From a bacterium C-53 (GTDB taxonomy: Bacteria > Bacillota > Clostridia > Lachnospirales > Lachnospiraceae), in contig RAZD01000011.1 of NCBI GenBank assembly GCA_003612525.1, positions 44,817 to 108,816 of the forward strand: a stretch of DNA of 64,000 nucleotides, given 5' to 3'. Positions within the stretch are counted from its first letter, which is position 1. Every line of letters starts with the position of its first letter. The translations under genes were made by a program, and so were the position numbers. Below are positions 17,786-27,015 of this stretch, in pieces. The notes beneath the pieces were generated by a model. That model made no database searches. It was not told the DNA's origin and worked only from the letters and a program-made list of their open reading frames with translations.

Positions 17786-17930
17786 CTCTTTCCTTTCGTT
17801 GAATCACCCATGAATTATCTGGCCAAAGGCGTGCATTCGTATGTCTGTTCTCCTCCGGCCGTTGTCTCTGTTTTCTTTTGGTTTCCCCTCCTTCCTGCTA
17901 TCCGGAAGCAAAAAGACTGCATTTGTCCCA

Positions 17931-18821
17931 TCATCCTTTTACGGCTCCCAGCATGATTCCCTTCACAAAATGTTTCTGCATAAACGGATATACGAACAGA
18001 ACAGGCAGGGTCGCCACCATAGTGATTGCCATACGCACAGATTGTGCCGTGACGCTTGTACCTCCCAGTCCATGCTGCAGGGATGAAGCGCTCATCTGCG
18101 ATATCTGGCTTGCCTGATTCAAATACTCATAAAGCATAAGCTGCAGAGTCTTCAGTCTGTCTGACTGCACGTAAATATAATTGTCAAACCAGTTATTCCA
18201 TTGTGCCACAGCCGAAAATACCGTGATGGTTGCAAGTATCGGTTTCGACAGAGGAAAGATGATTTTAAAGAAAACCGTTATATAACCTGCACCGTCAAGC
18301 TTTGCGCTTTCCTCAAGGGAAATCGGAAGACTTTCGATAAATGTTTTCAGAAGGACCACATAATACGCGGAAATCGCCCCCGGTATGATATAAACCCAAA
18401 AAGTATTGGTCAGATGATACGCTCTCATCGTTAGATAATACGGAATCAGCCCGGAATTAAAATACATGGTTATGATTACAAACCGATAAATATATTTCCT
18501 GCCATACAACTCTTTTGTAACGAGATAGGCAAAAAATGAACACGCAGTCACCGTAACCACAGTCCCAATCACAGTTCTTGCAAGCGACACGGCAAATGCC
18601 CTTATAATACCGTCCAGCTTTACAACTTCCATATAATTTGTCAATGTCACTCCTTTGGGGAACAGGCTTATCCCTTTCTGCGCCAGAGCCGAATCACTGA
18701 TCGAATAAATGAACACATAATAAAATGGGTAAAAGCAGATAAACATCAGTAAGATCATGATCAAATAAGTAACGCCGTAAAAAAACCTGTCATTCCGTTT
18801 TGTTGTTTTTTGCATTTCCAC
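17931..18821 (-). CDS. Oligosaccharide ABC transporter permease (LplC-type)
   Basis: A 296-residue inner-membrane permease of the MalG/LplC type: six membrane segments, an ISLEESAKLDGAGYITVFFKIIFPLSKPI EAA loop, and the C-terminal QKHFVKGIMLGAVKG ending that marks LplC-like permeases. It forms the second half of the channel with the upstream LplB-type protein. A 145-bp gap separates it from the binding-protein gene. Confidence 0.9.
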   Translation of the reverse strand: MEMQKTTKRNDRFFYGVTYLIMILLMFICFYPFYYVFIYSISDSALAQKGISLFPKGVTLTNYMEVVKLDGIIRAFAVSLARTVIGTVVTVTACSFFAYLVTKELYGRKYIYRFVIITMYFNSGLIPYYLTMRAYHLTNTFWVYIIPGAISAYYVVLLKTFIESLPISLEESAKLDGAGYITVFFKIIFPLSKPILATITVFSAVAQWNNWFDNYIYVQSDRLKTLQLMLYEYLNQASQISQMSASSLQHGLGGTSVTAQSVRMAITMVATLPVLFVYPFMQKHFVKGIMLGAVKG

Positions 18822-18896
18822 ACTTCTCCTTTCCTAAGTTATCTGTTACGTCAAACTTCACGTTATTCTTTCCAGGCATGTCCCCGGAAATTTACC

Positions 18897-19811
18897 TTAC
18901 ACCAGACTTTCCCCGCGCAGCTTCTTAGAAATCCCGTTGACACTGAATAAAAGAATAATGCTCACAAGCGATTTAAAAATTCCAACCGCCGTCGCGTAGG
19001 AGTAATCCTGTGTAATCAGACCCAGCCGGTATACATATAAATCAAGCACAAGGATTTTATCCGCCACCATGCTGTTATAAAAGGCCAGATACTGGTCAAT
19101 GCCTAGAGACAGCATATTGCTCACCTGCAAAAGAAGGAGAACAAAAAACGTGGAAGAAATGCCCGGCACCGTAATATGCAGAATTTTGTGAAACCGTCCG
19201 GCGCCGTCAACGCTTGCCGCATCGTACAATTCACTGTCAATCCCCGCAATCGCTGCAAAGTAAATGATCGCATTCCATCCTAAAACTTTCCATACATTCA
19301 GAATCGTCTGAAACACCCAGGTAATACGGCTGTTTCCCAGAATGTTTCCGGCTGTCTCGATCACTCCTGCCTGAAGCAGCAGCTGATTCACAACCCCTTC
19401 CGTAGAAAATAATGCATAGGCAAGCGCGTAAATAATCACCCAGCTGATAAAATTCGGTATGGTAGTGAGTGTCTGCACCACCTTTTTAAACCTTGCAGAC
19501 GGAAGTTCAGACAGAAAAATAGCAAATATGGCCGGCAGAGGCGTACAGACAAGCCCCAAAAAGCTCATAGCAAGCGTATTTTTTAATACGGACGCCATTT
19601 TGTTCCAGTCCTGAAAAATCAGTTTAAAATAAAAAAGCCCTTTAAAATCACAGTCCCATATGTTCAAACCCGGTTTATAATTGACAAAAGCCAATATCCA
19701 CCCAAACAGTGGTACATAGCTGAAAGCAAATACGAAAAGAATAAACGGGACTGCCAGGAGCGTTAAGATAAAACGCTCCTTTTTCAATCTGAATCTGCCA
19801 ATCTGAATCAT
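18897..19811 (-). CDS. Oligosaccharide ABC transporter permease (LplB-type)
   Basis: A 304-residue MalF/LplB-type permease with an N-terminal basic stretch, six membrane segments, an ELYDAASVDGAGRFHKILHITVPG EAA loop, and TQDYSYATAVGIFKSLVSIILLF near the C-terminus. The start at 19811 is fixed by AAAGGAGG eight bases upstream; an in-frame codon at 19844 lacks one. First gene of the oligosaccharide transporter operon and divergent from an AraC regulator. Confidence 0.9.
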   Translation of the reverse strand: MIQIGRFRLKKERFILTLLAVPFILFVFAFSYVPLFGWILAFVNYKPGLNIWDCDFKGLFYFKLIFQDWNKMASVLKNTLAMSFLGLVCTPLPAIFAIFLSELPSARFKKVVQTLTTIPNFISWVIIYALAYALFSTEGVVNQLLLQAGVIETAGNILGNSRITWVFQTILNVWKVLGWNAIIYFAAIAGIDSELYDAASVDGAGRFHKILHITVPGISSTFFVLLLLQVSNMLSLGIDQYLAFYNSMVADKILVLDLYVYRLGLITQDYSYATAVGIFKSLVSIILLFSVNGISKKLRGESLV

Positions 19812-20179
19812 CTTGCTTCTCCTCCTTTGATCTATAAATTTCACTGGTAATATTCGGTAATTTTAAATCATGTCACATTTGCGCATGATAGTCTTCCGAA
19901 ATTTTCCTTCCTGTCCTTCACGCTTCAAAATTCTTTGTCAAATACATAAAATATTTAATTTTCAATGTTCGTTTGCTTTCGCCCTCTTTCCGTTCCGAAA
20001 AAATATCTTTACTTAATCTCTATTATAATTTCATAAGAGAAAAAAAGAAGTGTTTCACTCGACGTATCTTTTTCATATATGTCGCATTAACGAATATATG
20101 TTGCAATCCTGTTTTTTCCGGTTTATACTGGAAATAAGAAACTGCCATATTGTCATCCAAATGCTGGAAAGGAGCTGCC
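19812..20179. promoter_or_regulatory. Divergent control region of oligosaccharide transporter and AraC regulator
   Basis: A 368-bp AT-rich gap without a gene. A minus-strand TATAAT (20022-20027) is a plausible -10 for the transporter operon; no good -35 accompanies it, consistent with AraC-dependent activation. I see no confident operator repeats or RNA element. Confidence 0.45.
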
Positions 20180-21091
20180 TTGCTGATACAGTTTCAATGT
20201 CCGAATCTTATCTTTTCAATGGGCGGATATGATTTCCGTATTGCCAATATCATCTACGGAAAACTCGACTACACCATTCCCTGCCACAGTCATAGCAAAA
20301 ACAGCTATGAAATTCACTATGTCTGCACCGGTCATGGCCATGTGGACATTAACGGCAAGGTGTTCGAAGTGATGCCAAATACTTTGTATACAACAGGCCC
20401 ATTCGTAGAACATACTCAGATTCCTGACCCCAACGACCCTATATTTGAATATTGTATTTATCTCGAAATCTCAAAAAGTTCGGCATGTTCCGATTCCTCA
20501 GAGCGGACTCTAATAAAATTTTTCCGTGAGACCGTTTTCTGGTTAGGGGAAGATACTCAGAATATTCATGATCTGCTCAGAGAACTTTTCTCTGAGCTTG
20601 AACGCCAGGACACGGGCTATTTCATTCAGACCATAAGTCTGTTAAAGCAGTTTGTTGTCAAACTTCTGAGAAATTATGAAGTCAAACCGGCCGTACATCG
20701 AAAAAACGTATCGTACAGTCTGATTGATAACCAGTATCTGATCATTGAAAAATGTTTTCTCGACGAATACAGCACTTTAACATTAAAGGACTTGTCCGCC
20801 CGGCTTGGCCTAAGTACGCGCCAGACGGAACGACTGTTAAAAGAGCATTACGGAAAAACCTTTACACAGAAAAGAATCGACGCCAGGATGTCCTCTGCAT
20901 CCACTCTGCTTAAGAATCCAGCCTTATCAATCACACAGATTGCGGAACAAACCGGTTATTCCTGCGTGGAACATTTTTCGGCCGCTTTTAAACGCTATTT
21001 TGGACAAAGCGCAAGTTCTTACCGGGCATCTGAAATACTCCTGACAAACACCTTGAAAACAGATGCCATAAAATGTTATAATTGCGAATAA
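20180..21091 (+). CDS. AraC-family transcriptional regulator
   Basis: A 303-residue AraC regulator starting at a TTG. AAAGGAG lies five bases before TTG at 20180 and is the only good ribosome site; an upstream in-frame TTG at 20150 has none. The N-terminal cupin contains YTIPCHSHSKNSYEIHYVCTGHGHVDING; the C-terminal DNA-binding domain has LTLKDLSARLGLSTRQTERLLKEHYGK and LSITQIAEQTGYSCVEHFSAAFKRYFG. It is divergent from the oligosaccharide transporter and 27 bp from a binding-protein gene, so it may control both. Confidence 0.85.
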   Translation: MLIQFQCPNLIFSMGGYDFRIANIIYGKLDYTIPCHSHSKNSYEIHYVCTGHGHVDINGKVFEVMPNTLYTTGPFVEHTQIPDPNDPIFEYCIYLEISKSSACSDSSERTLIKFFRETVFWLGEDTQNIHDLLRELFSELERQDTGYFIQTISLLKQFVVKLLRNYEVKPAVHRKNVSYSLIDNQYLIIEKCFLDEYSTLTLKDLSARLGLSTRQTERLLKEHYGKTFTQKRIDARMSSASTLLKNPALSITQIAEQTGYSCVEHFSAAFKRYFGQSASSYRASEILLTNTLKTDAIKCYNCE

Positions 21092-21118
21092 AAATATTAC
21101 ATAATTACGGAGAAAGTC

Positions 21119-22360
21119 ATGAAAAGAAAGATCAATCTATGGTTTCCGGCCTTTCTATTGGCCGTATCACTGTCCGGATGTCAAAGCAAAAATCCTGTTT
21201 CTGCGGCAAAAGACCCCGTTCCCGATTCTGATACGGTCAATCTGACTGTCTGGGGAGCCTCAGAAGATGAAGAATTACTCCGTCAGATTATAGACGGATT
21301 TGAAGAAGAATACCGCGGCCAGGCGGATTTTCTTATTACGTACAGTCCGCAAAGCGAAAGCAACTGTACCAATGAACTAATGGGAGATCTGGAAAACGGC
21401 GCGGATGTATTTGCATTTGCCGACGATCAGCTAAACACTTTAGTGGCTTCCGGTGCGCTCGAACCGGTTGAAAACGCGGACACCATAAAAAAAGCAAATC
21501 TGCCGGAAGCAGTCTCAGCGGCATCCATAGGTGATACCCTGTATGCCTTTCCACTGACTGCCGATAACGGATATTTCCTCTATTACAACAAAGAATATTT
21601 TACCAGGGAAGATACTGCATCACTGGAGCAAATGCTGGATATTGCCGCCCTGCACGGAAAAAAGGTATCAATGGAATGGTCTTCCGGCTGGTACGTGTAT
21701 TCCCTTTTCGGCAATACAGGACTTACTGTCGGCCTGAATGACGACGGAATCACCAATTACTGTACATGGAACAGCAGAGACGGAAAGATCAAGGGAATTG
21801 ACGTGGCCCGGTCCATGCTTCATATAGCCGAACATCCGGGCTTCATCAGTACCGATGATGCAGGATTTGTCGAAGGTATCAAAAACGGCACAATCATTGC
21901 AGGCGTCAATGGCGTATGGAATGCAGTCGCAGCGCAGGAAGCATGGGGCAGCGGCTTTGGCGCCTCAAAACTCCCTTCGTATCAGTGCGCCGGGCAGCAG
22001 GTGCAGATGACATCCTTTTCCGGATATAAACTGATAGGAGTAAACGCCTATTCCAAACACAGGGAGTGGGCATCGAAGCTTGCCGAATGGATTACGAATG
22101 AGGAGAATCAGGAACTCCGTTTTCAAATGCGCGCCCAGGGCCCGTCCAATATCAATGCGGCATCCTCCGAAGAAGTGCAAAACTCCACAGCAATCGCTGC
22201 ACTGTTAGAGCAGTCGGAATTTTCCAGCCCTCAGCGTATTGGCGGGAATTTCTGGGACCCTGTCACCGCATTTACCTCAGACCTCCTTTCAGGACTCCTG
22301 ACAGCAGAAAATCTTCAGGAACATCTTGATTCCATGGTCGAGGGCATCACTGCCCCATAA
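21119..22360 (+). CDS. Orphan MalE-type sugar-binding lipoprotein
   Basis: A 413-residue family 1 extracellular solute-binding lipoprotein. Signal peptide MKRKINLWFPAFLLAVSLSGC; then DTVNLTVWGASEDEELLRQII, DVFAFADDQLNTLVASGAL and WASKLAEWITNEENQELRF, all typical of maltose/maltodextrin-type binding proteins. No permeases are linked; the next two genes are chemoreceptors. It follows the AraC gene by 27 bp. Either it delivers ligand to a permease encoded elsewhere, or it is a sensory binding protein for the chemoreceptors. AGAAAG-type ribosome site GGAGAAAG precedes the ATG. Confidence 0.85.
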   Translation: MKRKINLWFPAFLLAVSLSGCQSKNPVSAAKDPVPDSDTVNLTVWGASEDEELLRQIIDGFEEEYRGQADFLITYSPQSESNCTNELMGDLENGADVFAFADDQLNTLVASGALEPVENADTIKKANLPEAVSAASIGDTLYAFPLTADNGYFLYYNKEYFTREDTASLEQMLDIAALHGKKVSMEWSSGWYVYSLFGNTGLTVGLNDDGITNYCTWNSRDGKIKGIDVARSMLHIAEHPGFISTDDAGFVEGIKNGTIIAGVNGVWNAVAAQEAWGSGFGASKLPSYQCAGQQVQMTSFSGYKLIGVNAYSKHREWASKLAEWITNEENQELRFQMRAQGPSNINAASSEEVQNSTAIAALLEQSEFSSPQRIGGNFWDPVTAFTSDLLSGLLTAENLQEHLDSMVEGITAP

Positions 22361-22404
22361 TATCCAAACTATCCATATCAGACATACAAGGAGTACCTGA
22401 CACC

Positions 22405-23988
22405 ATGAAAACTATCAGCTTAAAACATCGTTTAATTATACCGATCGCCCTTCTGGGCATTGTTGCACTTTTATCGAACATTCTTTCTATCGTCAATATC
22501 CGCAATGTAAACACAAGCGCCTCCAACATTGCCGACAATTATATGGATGGGAAAAGCCGTCTGTCCGAAATCTGTCAATCTTCCATGAATATACATAAAA
22601 TGGCATTAAGCCACATTGTCGCCACGGATTATAACACTATGATTACCCTTGTCGGGCAGATTAAGGATGAGGAAGCGCTTCTTGACAAGATGCTTGACGA
22701 ATATGAACGCCATGTCATAACGGAAGACCGCGCGCAGTACGATGCACTTCTGGCCGATTATGATGCTTTCAAGCATGCACTGGTTCACCTTGTCTGTGCC
22801 AGTGCAAGCCACCGGACACAGGATGCCTATGCACTCGCAAACGGCGATGTGGCTTCCTGTGCCGAAGCCATAGAAACAGATATTGATTCCCTGACCGATT
22901 CTATCAGCAGACAGACGGCAGAGGCACGGTCGCATCTTTCCGCCGTATACCTCACATCTCTTGCCGCTGGCATTACTGCGGTCATTGCCTGCATCCTCCT
23001 CGTATTCGCGGACCTGAAAATCATAACAAATTATGTGGTGAAACCGGTCAAGAGCATCCTCAAAACAATCCGCGAAAGTTCCGGAAGCATCAACGATATG
23101 ACCGATGAGGTATTGAAAAGAACACATGCTTCCAAGAAAAGCGCCGCCGGTCTCTCTTCTCTTTCTGGCCAGCTCCTGGAAGCCATTCAGAAAGTGGCCG
23201 GGAATATATCCGTCATCAACGAAAATACGGAAAGCGTCACCCTTGACGTCCATAATATCGCGGAAGAATGCAGTGCAATCACCACTTACACCACACATAT
23301 GAAAGACCGTGCGGACGCCATGCAGCAGTCTGCACTGAACAGCGTGGAAATTACCGGCGTCAAAGCACAGGAAATCCTGTGTTCACTCAATGATGCCATC
23401 GAAAAAAGCAAAAGCGTAAACCAGATTAAGACCTTGACCACCGATATACTGAACATAGCCCAGCAGACACGTCTGATTTCCCTGAATGCCTCTGTGGAGG
23501 CTGCAAACGCCGGGGATGCCGGCAAGGGATTCGCGGCCGTTGCAAGAGAGGTGCGTGACCTCGCCAATTCCAGTCAGGAAACTGCAAGCCGCATCCAGAC
23601 AATCAACAGCATAGTCACCTCCGCCGTGCACAATCTCTCTGAAAATGCACAGCATCTGATTGATTATATGAATCAATCCGTCCTCCTCCAGTTCCAGTCT
23701 TTTGTGCAATCCGGAAGCCAGTATAGGGAGGACGCGGCCTACATCCGGGGAGTCATGGACGAATTCCATGAGCGCACCGAACGTCTTAAAACTTCCATGT
23801 CCGATATTGCGGATTCCATAGGCTCTATCACCAAAGCTATCAATGACAGCGCCGGTGGAATCGCCGGTGTTGCGGGAAACACCAGGAATCTGGCCGGTGA
23901 TATGGAAGATATCACACAGCGTATGGGCATAAATCATGAGGTCGTCAAAGGATTGGAGAAAGAGACAGTCATATTTGACAATCTGTAA
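22405..23988 (+). CDS. Methyl-accepting chemotaxis protein with four-helix-bundle-type sensor
   Basis: A 527-residue chemoreceptor. TM1 is about residues 9-29, a helical extracellular domain of about 155 residues follows (4HB_MCP-like), and TM2 about 185-207. A short linker with VVKPVKSI replaces a clear HAMP domain. The cytoplasmic tip reads NIAQQTRLISLNASVEAANAGDAGKGFAAVAREVRDLA, the conserved signalling hairpin, in a slightly diverged form. It lies 44 bp after the binding-protein gene, in the same direction. Confidence 0.88.
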   Translation: MKTISLKHRLIIPIALLGIVALLSNILSIVNIRNVNTSASNIADNYMDGKSRLSEICQSSMNIHKMALSHIVATDYNTMITLVGQIKDEEALLDKMLDEYERHVITEDRAQYDALLADYDAFKHALVHLVCASASHRTQDAYALANGDVASCAEAIETDIDSLTDSISRQTAEARSHLSAVYLTSLAAGITAVIACILLVFADLKIITNYVVKPVKSILKTIRESSGSINDMTDEVLKRTHASKKSAAGLSSLSGQLLEAIQKVAGNISVINENTESVTLDVHNIAEECSAITTYTTHMKDRADAMQQSALNSVEITGVKAQEILCSLNDAIEKSKSVNQIKTLTTDILNIAQQTRLISLNASVEAANAGDAGKGFAAVAREVRDLANSSQETASRIQTINSIVTSAVHNLSENAQHLIDYMNQSVLLQFQSFVQSGSQYREDAAYIRGVMDEFHERTERLKTSMSDIADSIGSITKAINDSAGGIAGVAGNTRNLAGDMEDITQRMGINHEVVKGLEKETVIFDNL

Positions 23989-24014
23989 TGCATACACACC
24001 ATATAATGACAGAC

Positions 24015-24043
24015 TTGAAAAATGAAAAAACTCATGTTAAAAT
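24015..24043 (+). promoter_or_regulatory. Promoter of the second chemoreceptor
   Basis: TTGAAA (24015-24020) and TAAAAT (24038-24043), 17-bp spacer, in the 149-bp gap between the two chemoreceptor genes. Confidence 0.6.
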
Positions 24044-24137
24044 TATTTTCATTACGAAATATTTTATCACTCTACCGGCTTAAAGCAACAAAAAGCCGCC
24101 AAATCTATAATTTAATATCTTACCGCAGGAGGAACTT

Positions 24138-26165
24138 ATGAAATTTCTAGTGAATCGAAAGCTTGCCACACGTATCAGCATTATAACAACAGCGATTACA
24201 TTTATGGGTATGCTTCTGCTCTGGTATGTTGTGTCAAACCGCGTAACTTCAATGGTGCAGAACAATATTACCAACCAGATGATTGACGCCGTGGAATCGA
24301 GAGCCTCAATCATAAATGATTATGTGGCTTCAGCAGAAGAATATATGAAAGCCTTTGCATTGGGAAGTGAGGTCCGTGATCTTCTGTCAAATCCGCACGA
24401 TCGTGATCTGTTGACAAAAGCTCAGAAGTATACGGAAGATTTTGCCGCTGTTAAGGGTATCTTTGAGGGATTATATATTGCCACTCCCCAGACATATGTC
24501 ATGACGCATACCTCTCATAACGCAATTGGAATCATTACCCGGACCGGCGAATCGCTGAAAGAATTCCAGAATACAATTCTGGCGCAGCCGGAACTTACAA
24601 ATCTGGGCATTATGAAATCACCGGGAACCGGAAGCATGATCCTTTCCATGTACTATCCGCTCTTTGACGGTCAGGAATGCATCGGCTATGTGGGCGCCGG
24701 CGTATACGCCAGCCGATTAATGGATGTATTGCTGGATTTGAATATCGAGGGACTGCCTCACAGCGAATATGTATTTCTAAATGTGGAAACCGGTGAATAT
24801 CTGTATCATTCAGATGAAGCGCTGTTAAATACACAGACCACCGACAGCGGGTATCTGGAAATTCTCCGCCGCATTCAGACAGACAGAAGCACGCAGGCAG
24901 GTACATATTCCTATCAGGATGAAACCGGGACGGACCAACTCGTTGTCTACAAATACCTGAAGGACCGCAACTGGGTCTTTATGGTCCATGACAGTGCAGC
25001 GGAAGTCTATGAAAAAGTGTTCACCGTCCGTGATACGGTAGGCATTCTATGTGCAATCGTAGCGGCAGTTATCATGCTTGCCACATTGCTGATCCTGCAT
25101 CGGGAAGGCCGGGAACTTATGGTTATGGAGAGAGCAATCCGGCGGCTTGGCAATCTTGAACTATCCGCCGACAAGGAACTGGAATCTTTTTACGGCAGAA
25201 AAGACGAAATCGGAATGATTGCACAGACCATTCACCATCTCTGTGACTGCCTCCGGAAGACAATTGACGACATCGGACGCATACTAGGCGAAATGGCGGA
25301 TGGAAATATTGCTGTCGACGTCACAAAAAACGAATCTTATTATATCGGTGACTTCAAAGTCCTTTCCGAAAGCCTGAAAAGCATTCGTCTCCACCTGACA
25401 GATGTCATGCGCAATATTACGATTATTGCAAGCCAGGTAAATAACGGCGCAAATCAGGTATCTTCCGGGGCCCAGTCACTGTCACAGGGAACCATGCAGC
25501 AGAGGGATTCGATTGACAGGCTTGTATCAAATGTTGCAGATATCACCGAACAGATCAAAAGCAGCGCAGTACGATGTAACAATGCCAGTGATCTCGTTGA
25601 CCGGGCTGCCGGCTATGCATCTGAGGCTGATACAAAAATGGAGCAGCTCGTCGCTGCCACCAAAAATATTGACCGCTCGTCGGCAAAAATCGGAAGCATT
25701 ATCAAAACAATTGAAGATATTGCCTTTCAGACAAATATCCTGGCGCTAAATGCATCGGTTGAGGCAGCGCGCGCCGGTGAAGCCGGAAAGGGGTTCTCGG
25801 TTGTATCCGGCGAAGTCAGAGAACTCGCCGCCAAATCAGCTGAAGCCGTAGGCAACACAAGCGCTCTGATCGGGCGTTCCATTCAGGATGCAAAGACCGG
25901 CACGGAATCTACAAACCTTGCCATTTCAGCAATGCAGGTCATCAATGAATGCATTCAGTCCATCAAAACCTTGATGGATGAAATCGCTCTTGCGAGCGTC
26001 CAGCAGTCAGAGATGATTGTTTCTGTGGATCACAGAATCAAGGAAGTTTCCAAAGTCATTCAGGAAAATTCCGCCGCTGCCCAGGAAAGTGCGGCCGTAT
26101 CCACCGAGCTGTCGAATCAGGCCGAAACACTAAACCATCTGATCAGCCAGTTCCGCATTAGTTAA
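24138..26165 (+). CDS. Methyl-accepting chemotaxis protein with dCache-type sensor
   Basis: A 675-residue chemoreceptor. TM1 about 12-34; a large extracellular Cache-type domain of about 260 residues (SPGTGSMILSMYYPLFDGQECIGYVGAGVYASRL, then VVYKYLKDRNWVFMVHDS); TM2 about 297-317; a HAMP domain; and the signalling hairpin [40 protein letters not shown]. Preceded by AGGAGG. It follows the first chemoreceptor but has its own promoter. Confidence 0.92.
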   Translation: MKFLVNRKLATRISIITTAITFMGMLLLWYVVSNRVTSMVQNNITNQMIDAVESRASIINDYVASAEEYMKAFALGSEVRDLLSNPHDRDLLTKAQKYTEDFAAVKGIFEGLYIATPQTYVMTHTSHNAIGIITRTGESLKEFQNTILAQPELTNLGIMKSPGTGSMILSMYYPLFDGQECIGYVGAGVYASRLMDVLLDLNIEGLPHSEYVFLNVETGEYLYHSDEALLNTQTTDSGYLEILRRIQTDRSTQAGTYSYQDETGTDQLVVYKYLKDRNWVFMVHDSAAEVYEKVFTVRDTVGILCAIVAAVIMLATLLILHREGRELMVMERAIRRLGNLELSADKELESFYGRKDEIGMIAQTIHHLCDCLRKTIDDIGRILGEMADGNIAVDVTKNESYYIGDFKVLSESLKSIRLHLTDVMRNITIIASQVNNGANQVSSGAQSLSQGTMQQRDSIDRLVSNVADITEQIKSSAVRCNNASDLVDRAAGYASEADTKMEQLVAATKNIDRSSAKIGSIIKTIEDIAFQTNILALNASVEAARAGEAGKGFSVVSGEVRELAAKSAEAVGNTSALIGRSIQDAKTGTESTNLAISAMQVINECIQSIKTLMDEIALASVQQSEMIVSVDHRIKEVSKVIQENSAAAQESAAVSTELSNQAETLNHLISQFRIS

Positions 26166-26198
26166 ACGATGTAATACTCAGAACTTTATAATTTCATG

Positions 26199-26347
26199 AA
26201 AACAGGTGCCCGTCGGGGAGAATAGGGAAGTAAGTTGCACTTCACGGTCACGCCGCTGTACAGGAGGAGTGCAGATTCATATACCACTGGGAAACCGGGA
26301 AGGTGAATCTGCATGAAGATACCTTAGTCAGAATACCTGCCTGTTTT
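26199..26347 (+). promoter_or_regulatory. Cobalamin (adenosylcobalamin-type) riboswitch aptamer
   Basis: The region has the B12-riboswitch landmarks in order: P1 strand AAAACAGG (26199-26206), GGTGCC, GGGAA, GCCGCTGTA, CCACTGGG with the B12-box-like stretch, and AGTCAGAATACCTGCC, closing with P1' CCTGTTTT (26340-26347). A -10 TATAAT lies at 26187-26192, placing transcription start at about the P1 strand. It should shut off the downstream DUF4430 and ECF genes when B12 is plentiful. Confidence 0.9.
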
Positions 26348-26448
26348 TAACCAATCATGAGTTACGAGGGATGGCTCCATGATAAAAGATCGGTTTTTAC
26401 AGACACCTGCGTTTGTTTCAGGCAGTAAAGACCCGGATCTTTTATTTG

Positions 26449-26480
26449 GACTGCCAGAAATACCCTGGCAGTCTTTTTTA
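26449..26480 (+). terminator. Riboswitch expression-platform terminator
   Basis: Perfect 9-bp stem GACTGCCAG / CTGGCAGTC followed by TTTTTT. GGCAGT at 26421-26426 can pair with ACTGCC at 26450-26455 and would disrupt the stem, and a 10-bp helix (26382-26391 with 26436-26445) brings them together, so it is a credible antiterminator. Confidence 0.85.
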
Positions 26481-26571
26481 TGGCTGAAACACAAACAACC
26501 TTGTTTTATCCTGCGAATTGTTCCTCAGGCGCTTATGATGCCACACTACAAAAAGAAATGGAGAAAAAGAC

Positions 26572-26979
26572 ATGAAATCAGAACAGAAAAACACAAAAAA
26601 AGTAATTTTGGCCCTCGCCGCGCTGCTCATTGTAATTGCGGCATTCTTTGGCATCTATCGTCTCACGAAAGGGACAACCGTTCAGGGCGCAAAGACCATC
26701 ACAATTGATGTCATACACAAAGATGCATCCTTAAAAACATTTGAGTATCATACAGACCGCGAATATCTCGGAGAAGTGCTCACGGATGAAAAACTCGTCG
26801 ACGGCGAAGACGGCCCTTACGGAATGTTTATTACAACGGTGGACGGTGAGACTGCTGATGACGCCAACCAGGAATGGTGGTGTATTTCAAAGAATCAGGA
26901 GATGCTGAATACATCCGCTGACCAGACCCCGATAGCGGATGGAGAGAAGTATGAATTGACCCTTACAACAGGGTATTAA
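26572..26979 (+). CDS. DUF4430 (transcobalamin C-terminal-like) membrane-anchored protein
   Basis: A 135-residue protein with an N-terminal signal anchor (about residues 10-28) and one DUF4430 domain: TITIDVIHKDASLKTFEYHTDREYLGEVL, then GMFITTVDGETADDANQEWWCISKN. DUF4430 is related to the C-terminal domain of animal transcobalamin/intrinsic factor. Being directly under a B12 riboswitch and 36 bp before an ECF S-component, it is probably a surface cobalamin-binding or delivery protein. The ribosome site is GGAG nine bases upstream. Confidence 0.8.
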   Translation: MKSEQKNTKKVILALAALLIVIAAFFGIYRLTKGTTVQGAKTITIDVIHKDASLKTFEYHTDREYLGEVLTDEKLVDGEDGPYGMFITTVDGETADDANQEWWCISKNQEMLNTSADQTPIADGEKYELTLTTGY

Positions 26980-27015
26980 ACCATAATCGCACACTAAGGA
27001 GAGCGTACAATCATA

